From contig NZ_MAYH01000049.1 of NCBI RefSeq assembly GCF_001684975.1, forward strand, positions 208,109-272,108: 64,000 nucleotides of DNA, written 5' to 3'. A model generated the notes under the pieces. That model was not told the DNA's origin. It searched no databases and saw only the letters and a list, made by a program, of their open reading frames with translations. This document shows positions 25,865 through 34,523 of this stretch, one piece after another. Source of the DNA: Chryseobacterium artocarpi. GTDB lineage: Bacteria; Bacteroidota; Bacteroidia; Flavobacteriales; Weeksellaceae. Every line of letters begins with the position of its first letter. The stretch's first letter is position 1. Position numbers and translations under genes: made by a program.

Positions 25865-26289
25865 GATAGTCCCATTTTATCTTTCCATGCCTGAAAAAAG
25901 TCCGGATTATATAAACATAAGCTTCCATTACTGTCCAGGAATACCTGAATAGTTTCTCCACTGCACACCAATTTATCTTCCTGATTGAAAATCTCATATT
26001 TATAGATCAGTTTAGCAGAGACAGAATTGATGTAAGTGGTTACAATCCTGAAAGTTTCTCCATATTTTAAAGGAAGAAAATGTTCACAGGTGCTTTTTAC
26101 AATAGGCGTTACAAATCCTGCATTCTGAATGTCAAGATAAGTTAGCCCATGCTGACGCCCGAAAGCTTCTCTTCCGTCTTCAAAATAAACGATGTAATGT
26201 CCATGCCAGACAATTCCCAATGGATCTGTCTCGTTAAATCTTACCCTTACTTCTTCAGTGCAGGTTAATATATTTTCGTTAGACTGCAT
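25861..26289 (-). CDS. Acyl-CoA/ACP thioesterase (4HBT hotdog)
   Basis: 142 residues from ATG 26289; longer in-frame starts at 26304 and 26331 overlap the permease gene more. The 4-hydroxybenzoyl-CoA thioesterase signature is clear: VRFNETDPLGIVWHGHYIVYFEDGREAF, with the catalytic Asp in DPLGIVWH. It could release a finished aryl polyene or fatty chain, or edit stalled ACPs. Confidence 0.88.
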   Translation of the reverse strand: MQSNENILTCTEEVRVRFNETDPLGIVWHGHYIVYFEDGREAFGRQHGLTYLDIQNAGFVTPIVKSTCEHFLPLKYGETFRIVTTYINSVSAKLIYKYEIFNQEDKLVCSGETIQVFLDSNGSLCLYNPDFFQAWKDKMGLS

Positions 26290-27547
26290 TTTGTTTTCTT
26301 TCATAAAAAATGGAAATTGCCACCGTTGCAAGGTAAAATAAAAACAGGAATATCAGTTCTTTGGCAATACCTCCGATTCCGCTGTTTCTTAAAATAATAT
26401 CATAATAAGCATTCAATCCCCAGTTCATAGGAGAGAATTTGGCTACCGTCTGCATGAATTCCGGCATTAAGAATACAGGAACCCAGATTCCGCCGATAGC
26501 TGCTAAAACCACAACCGATGTTGCCCCAAAAGGCGCTGATTGTTCCTGAGTGTCTGCAATTGTTCCTAATAATACTCCAAAACCGATTGCCGCAAGTCCC
26601 GCAAATAAAGTTACAGTAACCAGTTGGAACATTTTTCCGGATACATCAAATGCAGGAAGATCCATATAAGGGAAAAGGTAAATTCCTACCGCAACCATCA
26701 GTAAAAACTGAATGATGCAAATAATAAGATAGGTAAATGTTTTTCCTAAAATATGCACAAAATAAGGGGTAGGGCTTATTCTAGCTCTTACGCTTGTCCC
26801 CTGACTTTTTTCCTTTACAAGATTTATGGATAATGGAACTACAATGAAAAAGATTGCAAAAAGCGTCCATGCAGGTACATTATGCTGAACAGAATTCGGC
26901 ATCACATCCATTTCTCCCTTTTTAGGGGTGATTTCTTTAAAGCTGATCAGATTTTTATTTTCATCAAGATTTTCAGTTGTTCCAAGCTGATCCTGGAATG
27001 CTTTATAAATCTTTTTGTTTTCAATCTCAAAAACCATTTTGTTGACAGAATTCATGACAGAGTTTTTGAATCCTGCATTCGTAGCCGGGTCAAAATATAA
27101 ATGAATTTCTTTGGCTTTTGGAGCTTCGATTTTTGTCTTTATAGAATCATTTTCCAGTCCGAATGAACTTACAATCGTCTGAACTTTAGAATCAATATTT
27201 GAATTTAAATCCTTTGTTAGATTTTCAGGAATAACGATTGCCATCTGATAATCTCCGGAAAATACGGCATCTTGTGCAGATTTTTCATTGAAATTGGTCA
27301 ATAGCTGGAAGGTTTTGCTGTTTTCAAGCTCCCCCTTTATATTTTTTGAGACCTCAGATTTATCATTATCAATAAAAATGATCGGGATTTTTGATCCTTC
27401 AAGGTTTTTAAAGGTAGAATCCTGAATCAGAGTAATGGTTACAATCAATAGCAACGGCATTACAAAAATGATTACAATTCCTCCGATATCTCTTTTCAAC
27501 AGAAGAATTTCCTTAATAAAGCTTCTCCAGAGTTTATACAACAACAT
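26279..27547 (-). CDS. ABC-2 type transporter permease
   Basis: 422 residues. One N-terminal membrane helix (IVIIFVMPLLLIVTI, about 24-40) is followed by a 170-residue extracytoplasmic domain and five or six C-terminal helices (from WTLFAIFFIVVPLSINL onward), the YhgE/ABC2_membrane_3 layout. It overlaps the ATPase gene by 14 bases. Together they form an exporter, probably for a pigment intermediate or lipid. Confidence 0.9.
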   Translation of the reverse strand: MLLYKLWRSFIKEILLLKRDIGGIVIIFVMPLLLIVTITLIQDSTFKNLEGSKIPIIFIDNDKSEVSKNIKGELENSKTFQLLTNFNEKSAQDAVFSGDYQMAIVIPENLTKDLNSNIDSKVQTIVSSFGLENDSIKTKIEAPKAKEIHLYFDPATNAGFKNSVMNSVNKMVFEIENKKIYKAFQDQLGTTENLDENKNLISFKEITPKKGEMDVMPNSVQHNVPAWTLFAIFFIVVPLSINLVKEKSQGTSVRARISPTPYFVHILGKTFTYLIICIIQFLLMVAVGIYLFPYMDLPAFDVSGKMFQLVTVTLFAGLAAIGFGVLLGTIADTQEQSAPFGATSVVVLAAIGGIWVPVFLMPEFMQTVAKFSPMNWGLNAYYDIILRNSGIGGIAKELIFLFLFYLATVAISIFYERKQNAV

Positions 27548-28292
27548 CTCTTAATTCTTTTCCGGTTAATGAAATGAAAACATCTTCAAGGTTTTCTGCA
27601 TTGGCAAACTGTGAAACAAGCTCTTCCGGAGTTCCTACAGCATGAATCTTTCCATGATCGATGATCGCAATCTTGGTACAGAATTCTTCAGCTTCCGAAA
27701 GATGGTGAGAAGTATAAATAATACAGGTTCCCTGTTTATTTAAATCCTGAAGATAATCAATAATTGCTTTTTTAGACTGAACATCTACTCCTACCGTTGG
27801 TTCATCCAAAAAGAGAACCTTAGGATTGTGAAGTGTTCCGGCGATAAGGTTACAACGGCGCTTCATCCCTCCGGAAAACTGTCCTACCTGTTTATTGGCA
27901 AATTTTGACAGCCCCATGATCTCCAACGATTCATCAATGGCTTTGGTAAGCTGTTTATGCTTTAATCCGTACAGACTTCCGAAAAACATTAAATTTTCCT
28001 TTGCTGTAAGAGTAGGGTAGAGCGCATATTCCTGAGGAACAATTCCAATGATTTGTCTTATTTTGAAACCATCTTTTTGTGGGGAAAGCCCATCAATAGT
28101 AAACTGTCCTGATGTTGGTTTAATTAATCCCGAAAGCATGGAAATCAAAGTTGTTTTTCCAGCTCCGTTAGGACCAAGAATTCCATAGATTTCGTTTTTA
28201 TTGATATTCAAAGAGATATCATTTACAGAAAACTCGTCAGAATTTTTGTATTTTTTATATAGATTTTTGATCTCAATCATATTCTCTGCCAT
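27534..28292 (-). CDS. ABC transporter ATP-binding protein
   Basis: 252 residues with Walker A GPNGAGKTT, the signature FSGGMKRRCNL, Walker B VLFLDEPTVGVD and the switch histidine in TSHH. It is the energy subunit of the exporter with the permease encoded next, sharing a 14-base overlap. The stop of the BtrH-like gene lies one base before its start. A second possible start is ATG 28280. Confidence 0.93.
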   Translation of the reverse strand: MAENMIEIKNLYKKYKNSDEFSVNDISLNINKNEIYGILGPNGAGKTTLISMLSGLIKPTSGQFTIDGLSPQKDGFKIRQIIGIVPQEYALYPTLTAKENLMFFGSLYGLKHKQLTKAIDESLEIMGLSKFANKQVGQFSGGMKRRCNLIAGTLHNPKVLFLDEPTVGVDVQSKKAIIDYLQDLNKQGTCIIYTSHHLSEAEEFCTKIAIIDHGKIHAVGTPEELVSQFANAENLEDVFISLTGKELRDVVV

Positions 28293-28293
28293 A

Positions 28294-29289
28294 TCAGATC
28301 GCTTTTCTCAGTTTTTTATAGAAAGCTTCTTCTAAATCTGCGATATGAAGCATTGTTTTTGATAATTCATTATAAATATTGCTCTTCGAGTTTCTGTTTT
28401 TATACACTCTGGCAATATCCACGGCAAAGTCTCTCCAAAGGTCTCCAATAGAAGTGATTTCCCTTGATAATTCTTTTAACTCATCGTTTTTAAGGATAAC
28501 GGCTGCTTCCTGAAGAAAAGCTCCATAAATAAATCTGAAGCCACCACCTCCGGTCCCGATTTCCTCCTGCATTCTGATCAGCTGCCCAAGATAATGATTG
28601 GTAACTTTTGTACCTTTCTTTTCTGCCCATTTCGGGATACTTTTTGCTACCCATCGCATTGCTTTTACTCCGATAAGTGGAACGGGAGCCAGCATATTTT
28701 TACAAGTGTCTTTGATTCCTTTTTTAATAGCCTCTTCCAAATGAATATTTTCAGGAATATAGATAGGGTAGTACATATGTCCTTTGGGAGGAAGTGCACC
28801 CTTGGCATATCTTACTTTTTCCAATTCAGCTTCTGAAAGGGAAGTGGTATAATCCATTACCGGATCACTGATCAGGAATTTTCCGTCTTCTTTACCGTAT
28901 ACTACAAGGTTATGAGCATTGAAGTGGAATTTATATTCTTCAGGGAAATAAGTAAGGTTGAAAACGCCTACCTGAAGCCCTGTAGGTATATTTTGTTCTA
29001 AATTTCTTTCTAATGCCTTCTGAGCATCCTGAGGGTTTGAGAATTTTTCTCTTTTTATTTTAATTCCTAATCTTTTTGCTGCTTTACTAAAGATTGCACC
29101 CGGCATCGGACGATAGCTGAAGCCCGGAGCAAAGTTTACCTTTAAAAAAGGCAGATAGACAAAAAACAATCCTGAACCGATCCCGAAGATCATAGGTTCA
29201 CTGAGTTTCAGTCCTCTGTTAAGAAGTAGATTAGAAGCAACACCGTTTTCGCAATGCGCAGTCTGATGGTGTTCAAAATTTAATTTCAT
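28294..29289 (-). CDS. BtrH_N/DUF4872-type protein (possible acyl-ACP transferase)
   Basis: 331 residues. HHQTAHCENGVASNLL at the N-terminus carries the conserved His and Cys (C13) of the BtrH_N family. The later HNLVVYGKEDGKFLISDP segment gives the papain-like His and Asp. In butirosin biosynthesis BtrH moves an acyl group from an ACP to an amine. In this locus it may transfer an ACP-bound chain to an acceptor, or process a peptide (inference). The ABC exporter genes follow directly. Confidence 0.83.
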   Translation of the reverse strand: MKLNFEHHQTAHCENGVASNLLLNRGLKLSEPMIFGIGSGLFFVYLPFLKVNFAPGFSYRPMPGAIFSKAAKRLGIKIKREKFSNPQDAQKALERNLEQNIPTGLQVGVFNLTYFPEEYKFHFNAHNLVVYGKEDGKFLISDPVMDYTTSLSEAELEKVRYAKGALPPKGHMYYPIYIPENIHLEEAIKKGIKDTCKNMLAPVPLIGVKAMRWVAKSIPKWAEKKGTKVTNHYLGQLIRMQEEIGTGGGGFRFIYGAFLQEAAVILKNDELKELSREITSIGDLWRDFAVDIARVYKNRNSKSNIYNELSKTMLHIADLEEAFYKKLRKAI

Positions 29290-29346
29290 TGGTAGCTTAT
29301 ATCTTTTTCATTGGTTAAATGGAATAGAGCATAGTGCTCATTTCAT

Positions 29347-29751
29347 TTATTTCCCATCGAAGTTTTTTAATTCATTGACTGAAATTCCGAATGCGTCGGC
29401 ATATTTTTTCAGTGCGGTTTCGCTTAGTGTTTTAAATACTTTGGGTTTAAAGTGTCTTTTTACCCTCCACTGCCACATTCCTACGTAAGAGGAAAGTACC
29501 CCAAGGTCCATTTTATTCAGTTCCATAAAATAAACGATCGGGCTTACGATATTATTGGCAACATTTTGTTTTGCTTCATCTATTCTTTCATGAATAAGTT
29601 CCATGGATTCGTCCAGAGCAGCTTTTTTTGCATCCCAGCCTGTACTATTTGCTGTTGTATAATTATCATTCTCATCTGTTACGTACAACACTTCTGTCAT
29701 GTTGGCGGATTTCAGATTGCTTTCGTCTTGAGGTAGGTCTTGTTTTTTCAT
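29347..29751 (-). CDS. Small conserved-looking protein, first in BtrH-ABC operon
   Basis: 134 residues, no signal peptide or membrane helix. The N-terminal 40 residues are polar and probably disordered. The rest is helical, ending in FKTLSETALKKYADAFGISVNELKNFDG, which resembles the last helices of an XRE-type domain. I do not recognise a function. It starts the - strand operon running to 24713. A GAGCA/TGCTC hairpin (29327-29339) lies between it and the BtrH-like gene. Confidence 0.7.
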   Translation of the reverse strand: MKKQDLPQDESNLKSANMTEVLYVTDENDNYTTANSTGWDAKKAALDESMELIHERIDEAKQNVANNIVSPIVYFMELNKMDLGVLSSYVGMWQWRVKRHFKPKVFKTLSETALKKYADAFGISVNELKNFDGK

Positions 29752-30189
29752 CTAAATAATGTTTAATTTTTTTTAGATTCCAGATGAAAAATAGTTCACC
29801 TGTTTTGATTCTTTTAATCAGTTGGCTAAAATAGTGAAAATACACAATATGAAAATTACACTAAGCCAGACGATGGTATTGCTGTGAAACTGAGCCTGTA
29901 TAAGGATTAGTGTCGAAAGGTACATGTATAAGCTATTGCAGTTTTTTTACCATTTAAAAGCGTTACTCCTTAATTTTATTTAGTTTAATCAAGCTGGAGA
30001 TGATTCTAGAAATTTCATTTTTGTGGTTTTAGATATTAATGTGTTTAACTAATCAGAGATATTGGAATCATAAAAACACCGTTAGTAATTATTATTAATG
30101 TTTGTACTGGCTATATGTAACAACTATGCTCTATCATACTACTAATGGATAAATATTGGATAGAAAAAAATAACTATTAAATAACAACT
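29752..30189. other. 438-base divergent intergenic region
   Basis: AT-rich region between the divergent BtrH operon and the M16 peptidase gene. It should hold promoters for both, but I found no clean TAnnTTTG element and no open frame worth calling. Confidence 0.6.
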
Positions 30190-33102
30190 ATGAAGAAGTT
30201 TTTTATTTCTGTTTCGCTTTTCTGCATGCTAAGTGCAATGGCTCAGAAATTCGATACACAAAAGCTGACGGATGCTCAAGGTTACACTTATGAAACGGTA
30301 AAGAATGATAATGCCGGAGTAAGAGTTTATACTTTGAAAAACGGATTAAAGGTATATCTTGCAAAAAATGAGGATGCACCAAGAATTCAAACTTATATTC
30401 CTGTGAGAACGGGATCTAATAATGATCCAAGTGACAATACAGGGCTGGCTCACTATTTAGAGCATATGGTTTTCAAGGGAACTTCTCATTTGGGAACTCA
30501 GGATTGGGCAAAGGAAAAAGCTTTGTTACAGCAGATCTCTGATCTTTATGAACAACATAAGGCAGAAAAAGATCCTGCAAAGAAAAGAGAACTTTATAAA
30601 AAGATTGATGAGGTTTCTCAGGAAGCATCAAAATATGCAATCGCCAATGAATATGATAAAGCTATCTCTTCATTAGGAGCTACTGGAACAAATGCCCATA
30701 CCTGGTTGGATGAAACAGTTTACAAAAATAATATTCCTGCTAATGAGCTTGAAAAATGGCTGAAAGTAGAAAAAGAGCGTTTTTCAGAATTGGTACTTCG
30801 TCTTTTCCACACAGAATTAGAAGCGGTATATGAAGAGTACAACAGAGCGCAGGATAACGACGGACGTCTTGTAAACTACGCTTTGATGGAAGCTCTTTTC
30901 CCAAAACACCCGAACGGACAACAAACAACTATCGGTACTTCTGAACACTTAAAGAGTCCTTCAATGGTGGCTATTCATAAGTATTTCGATACCTATTATG
31001 TGCCTAATAATATGGCTGTAGTATTGGTTGGTGATCTTGATTATGATAAAACTATAAAATTAGTTGATCATTATTTCGGTGCTTTCAAGTATAAGGAACT
31101 TCCGATGAAAAAGATGGTTTCCGAAGAGCCAATGACTCAAATTGTTTCCAGAACAGTAAAAAGTCCTTCTAATGCAAGAATGACAATGGCGTGGAGAACG
31201 GATTCTTACGGAAGTCAGGAAGCAAGATTAGCCGATGTTGTTGCTGAAATTTTAAGTAACAGAGGTGATGCGGGATTAATTGACCTTAATATTAATCAAA
31301 AGCAGAAAACTTTAGGTGCCGGAGCTTACGAATCTCCATTTAAAACATATGGTTACTTTGGATTAGTTGTAACGCCTAAAGAAGGTCAGAGCTTCGATGA
31401 GGCTAAAAAACTATTACTGGACCAGATTGAGCTTGTTAAAAAAGGACAATTCCCGGATTGGATGCTGAAAGCTATCGTAAATGATAAGAGAGTTCAGCGT
31501 ATGAAAGGTCTTGAAACTGCTGACGGTCTTGCGACAGAACTTTATGATTCTTATATCAAAGGAAGAACATGGGAGCAGGAGCTGGATGAAATCAATCAAT
31601 ATGAAAAAATCACTAAAGCTGATGTTGTAAAGTTTGCGAATGATTTCTTTAAGGATAACTATGTAGTGGTTTATAAAGAGAAAGGTGTAAATGATAAATT
31701 GGTAAGAGTAGAAAACCCAGGAATTACTCCTATTAAACTGAACAAAGAAGCACAATCTCCTTTCCTTAAAGATATTTTAAATACAAAGGTTACAGAGAGC
31801 AAACCAGAGTTTATAGATTATAAAACGGCTATTCAGACTTCACAGGTAAAAGATAAAACGGTAAGTTTTGTAAAGAATAAATACAATGAGATTGCTCAGG
31901 TAAGTTATATTTTCCCTTTCGGAACAGATAATGATAAGGAGCTTTCTTTAGCAGGAACTGTTTTTGAATACCTTGGAACAGATAAATATACACCGGAGCA
32001 ACTGAAAGAGGAATTCTTTAAATTAGGAATTACATACAGTTTCAGAACATCCAACGATCAGACAGTGATCACGTTATCTGGACTTGAAAGCAATATGAAG
32101 AAGGGAGCAGAGCTTATGAATCATTGGATGACGAATGTAAAAGCTGATAAAACGATCTACAGCCAAACTGTTAAAACGATCCTTGAAGCAAGAGATGCTG
32201 CCAAGAGAGATAAAGTGAGAATTATGGGTGCTCTTTCCAACTATGCAAAATATGGAAAAGACTCAAGGCTGACAGATGTTATTTCTAAAGCTCGTCTAGA
32301 AAGTATTGATGCTACAGAACTGATGAAAAAGGTAAAAACACTGAACCAATATCCTTACCAGGTATTCCTTTACGGACAGGATCAGGCTGGTATGGAAAAA
32401 GCAGTAAAACCTTATATCACAAGTACAAGCCTTCAGCCCGCAAAAGCTAAAGAATATGCAGAACCGGCTACAACAGGAAAGGTATATTTTGCGAACTACG
32501 ACATGGTACAAATGGAAATGGCGAAAGTAGCAAAAGCAAGCCCTGTAAACCTTAGTAACTTTGGAAAATCAACTGTTTTCAATGAATACTTCGGAAGAGG
32601 TTTGTCTTCTATTGTTTTCCAGGAGATCAGAGAAAGTAAGTCATTGGCGTATTCTGCTTATGTTTCTTATGCTAATGCTTCGGAAAAAGGGCATGCAAAC
32701 TATATCACCAATTACATAGGAACACAGGCAAATAAACTTCCTCTTGCTGTAAATGCAATGAACGAGTTGATGGCTGAATTACCACAAATTCCAACACAGT
32801 TTGAAAATGCAAGAGGTTCTGCATTAAAGCAGATTGCTTCCAACAGAATTAACAGAACGAATATTTTCTTCAGTCAGTTAGCGTTGAAAAAACTAGGCGT
32901 TGATTACGATGTGAGAAAAGATACTTATGCTGAAATTCAAGGGTTGACATTACCTCAACTGACAGGATTCTATAATACGGAGATCAAACCGGTAAAATAC
33001 AATACGGCAATCATTGGTAAAAAAGAAAATCTGAATATGGAATCTATCAACAAAATGGGTGAATTCCAGGAAGTATCTCTTGAAGAGATCTTTGGATACT
33101 AA
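30190..33102 (+). CDS. M16 family zinc peptidase (two-domain, secreted)
   Basis: 970 residues with a signal peptide (MKKFFISVSLFCMLSAMAQ). The inverted zinc motif HYLEH is at 88-92 and the distal glutamate lies in ELEAVYEEYNRAQD. The second half (about 520-970) repeats the M16 fold without the motif, as in pitrilysin-type two-domain enzymes. It degrades peptides in the periplasm. It interrupts the pigment locus and looks like a housekeeping gene. Confidence 0.93.
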   Translation: MKKFFISVSLFCMLSAMAQKFDTQKLTDAQGYTYETVKNDNAGVRVYTLKNGLKVYLAKNEDAPRIQTYIPVRTGSNNDPSDNTGLAHYLEHMVFKGTSHLGTQDWAKEKALLQQISDLYEQHKAEKDPAKKRELYKKIDEVSQEASKYAIANEYDKAISSLGATGTNAHTWLDETVYKNNIPANELEKWLKVEKERFSELVLRLFHTELEAVYEEYNRAQDNDGRLVNYALMEALFPKHPNGQQTTIGTSEHLKSPSMVAIHKYFDTYYVPNNMAVVLVGDLDYDKTIKLVDHYFGAFKYKELPMKKMVSEEPMTQIVSRTVKSPSNARMTMAWRTDSYGSQEARLADVVAEILSNRGDAGLIDLNINQKQKTLGAGAYESPFKTYGYFGLVVTPKEGQSFDEAKKLLLDQIELVKKGQFPDWMLKAIVNDKRVQRMKGLETADGLATELYDSYIKGRTWEQELDEINQYEKITKADVVKFANDFFKDNYVVVYKEKGVNDKLVRVENPGITPIKLNKEAQSPFLKDILNTKVTESKPEFIDYKTAIQTSQVKDKTVSFVKNKYNEIAQVSYIFPFGTDNDKELSLAGTVFEYLGTDKYTPEQLKEEFFKLGITYSFRTSNDQTVITLSGLESNMKKGAELMNHWMTNVKADKTIYSQTVKTILEARDAAKRDKVRIMGALSNYAKYGKDSRLTDVISKARLESIDATELMKKVKTLNQYPYQVFLYGQDQAGMEKAVKPYITSTSLQPAKAKEYAEPATTGKVYFANYDMVQMEMAKVAKASPVNLSNFGKSTVFNEYFGRGLSSIVFQEIRESKSLAYSAYVSYANASEKGHANYITNYIGTQANKLPLAVNAMNELMAELPQIPTQFENARGSALKQIASNRINRTNIFFSQLALKKLGVDYDVRKDTYAEIQGLTLPQLTGFYNTEIKPVKYNTAIIGKKENLNMESINKMGEFQEVSLEEIFGY

Positions 33103-33126
33103 TTTTTTTTAATTTTAATAATAGGT

Positions 33127-33156
33127 AAAGTGGAGCAGAAATGTTCCACTTTTTGT
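33127..33156 (+). terminator. Terminator after the M16 peptidase gene
   Basis: AAAGTGGAGC (33127-33136) pairs with GTTCCACTTT (33143-33152) with one G-U pair and a six-base loop, followed by T-rich sequence. Confidence 0.7.
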
Positions 33157-33327
33157 TTGAAATAGGGCTTTTGATGATAATTGTCATTTCATCTTTATGT
33201 GGAATGTTTCACGTGAAATATTCTGTTATTTAAACGCAAATTTCACGAATATTTACAAGAATCTTTGATGAATTCTTTTATAACGCAAGAGTTCGCAAAA
33301 GGATTATAAAATACGGATATTTCCGAT

Positions 33328-33509
33328 CGCAAGGGCGCTTCACTCAGCAAGGGAATATCTTTGATTGGTGTGTGTAATTCAATAGAGGTGGGCTTTAGCC
33401 CGCCTAAATAAAGAATAGAAGTTCATTTGGCTTTAGCCAAAACCTAACAAAACAACAAGTCTCTAAGTAACAATAGATAGCAATCTTTGCTGAGTGAAAT
33501 GCCTTTGCG
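33328..33509. repeat. Composite palindromic element with 25-base inverted termini
   Basis: Left arm 33328-33352 and right arm 33485-33509 are inverted copies matching at 21 of 25 positions by hand, with a perfect 12-base core TTCACTCAGCAA / TTGCTGAGTGAA. Between them lies the GGCTTTAGCC repeat at 33378-33448, copy 2 of the element at 2101. No gene is seen in the 33103-33641 gap. Confidence 0.82.
33378..33448. repeat. Dispersed repeat with GGCTTTAGCC hairpins, copy 2
   Basis: Begins TTCAATAGAGG and ends AAAACCTAA, with palindromes GGGCTTTAGCCC and TTGGCTTTAGCCAA. The copy at 2101-2169 has the same order of blocks; differences lie mainly in the spacer. Confidence 0.85.
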
Positions 33510-33594
33510 AACTTTAAAATAATAAGAATAAAAAATTTCTCTTGCGATCACCGTGTTAAATAATAGAAATTCCCAATAATCTATGTAATCATAA

Positions 33595-33625
33595 AAAAAG
33601 CTGCACAAAATGTGCAGCTTTTATA
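33595..33625. terminator. Terminator of the Dar operon
   Basis: Stem AAAGCTGCAC (33597-33606) / GTGCAGCTTT (33612-33621) with a five-base loop. An A-run precedes and T-rich sequence follows, so on the - strand it ends the operon whose last stop is at 33642. Confidence 0.85.
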
Positions 33626-33641
33626 GTTTTTTTCTTTCTTT

Positions 33642-34085
33642 TTACGATTTTACCTCCTGAATAAACAGGTTGATTTCTGCTCGGATCAACAATTCATTAT
33701 TATTGAATGTCTCACAGAAAATGTGGCAGATATTTTCAAACTGGGAAATCAGGGATGCTTTTGAAATGATTTTATCATTTACTTTTGGAAGTCCGAAAAT
33801 TTCAATTTTTTTGATATTGGTAATAAAACCTATTACCTTGGTATCTGCTTCGGGATTTTCAAAAAAGCTTTGTCCAAGGATGGATGAACAGGTTTGGGCA
33901 AGGTTTTCAATTAAGCCCGCTTCAACGAATTCATTGTTGTGAACAAATACATTATCTTCTTTTATTTCAAAGGAAGTCACTACTTTTTCCTTGGTCAGTT
34001 CCAGTATATAGTCTGCCATGAGCATCGGTTCACGATGAGGTAAAAAGTTGTGAATATTAATGATATTTTCTTCCTTGATTTCCAT
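33642..34085 (-). CDS. Hotdog-fold dehydratase-like protein (ApeP-like), copy 1
   Basis: 147 residues. The opening FLPHREPMLMADYI matches the LPHRxPxLxxD motif of FabZ-type hotdog proteins, and AGLIENLAQTCSSILG corresponds to the FabZ helix that carries the acidic residue; the HFPG loop is absent. It may dehydrate 3-hydroxyacyl-ACP or bind acyl-ACP. It follows a paralogous hotdog gene and closes the Dar operon. Confidence 0.8.
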   Translation of the reverse strand: MEIKEENIINIHNFLPHREPMLMADYILELTKEKVVTSFEIKEDNVFVHNNEFVEAGLIENLAQTCSSILGQSFFENPEADTKVIGFITNIKKIEIFGLPKVNDKIISKASLISQFENICHIFCETFNNNELLIRAEINLFIQEVKS

Positions 34086-34091
34086 TACAAG

Positions 34092-34523
34092 TTATTTTAC
34101 AGCAGTTTTCATTTGAGATTTTGCAATCACTTCACCATTTAATTTGGTAACAATGTCTACAAGTGTTACTCCCATTACTTCATTGAGGATAGTTACCTCA
34201 GATTTCAGTTGATCTCCAACTTTAGGTAATACCTCGGCTTCAAAAGATTTAATCGCTCCGATATATCCTGTTGGTGCATCTTTTCCAAGCAAGTGATATT
34301 TATATCCTGTATGGAGCGCTACACTTTGAGCCTGATGCTCGATCAGACCTGAAGCTTGGAAAAATCCGTCCTGAACAAAAAGGTTCTCTTCTTTTATTTC
34401 GAATCCGGAAATCAGATGGTTTTCTGAGTATTCCGATAGTTCGTGTACCATTATAAACGGAGCACGTTGCGGAATAAGACTTTGTACAAAATCTGTATCG
34501 GATGTTGGCAGTCTGTTTTCCAT
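34092..34523 (-). CDS. Hotdog-fold dehydratase-like protein, copy 2
   Basis: 143 residues from ATG 34523, which shares one base with the darB stop codon (TAATG), so the genes are translationally coupled. SLIPQRAPFIMVHEL replaces the LPHR histidine with Gln, while GLIEHQAQSVALHTGY retains the glutamate. It is a divergent paralogue of the neighbouring hotdog gene. The pair may act as a heterodimer (inference). Confidence 0.8.
   Translation of the reverse strand: MENRLPTSDTDFVQSLIPQRAPFIMVHELSEYSENHLISGFEIKEENLFVQDGFFQASGLIEHQAQSVALHTGYKYHLLGKDAPTGYIGAIKSFEAEVLPKVGDQLKSEVTILNEVMGVTLVDIVTKLNGEVIAKSQMKTAVK

Noticed and set aside
29327..29339. GAGCA/TGCTC hairpin as a terminator or attachment site
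   Set aside because: Five-base stem without a T-run, inside an operon; too weak to interpret.
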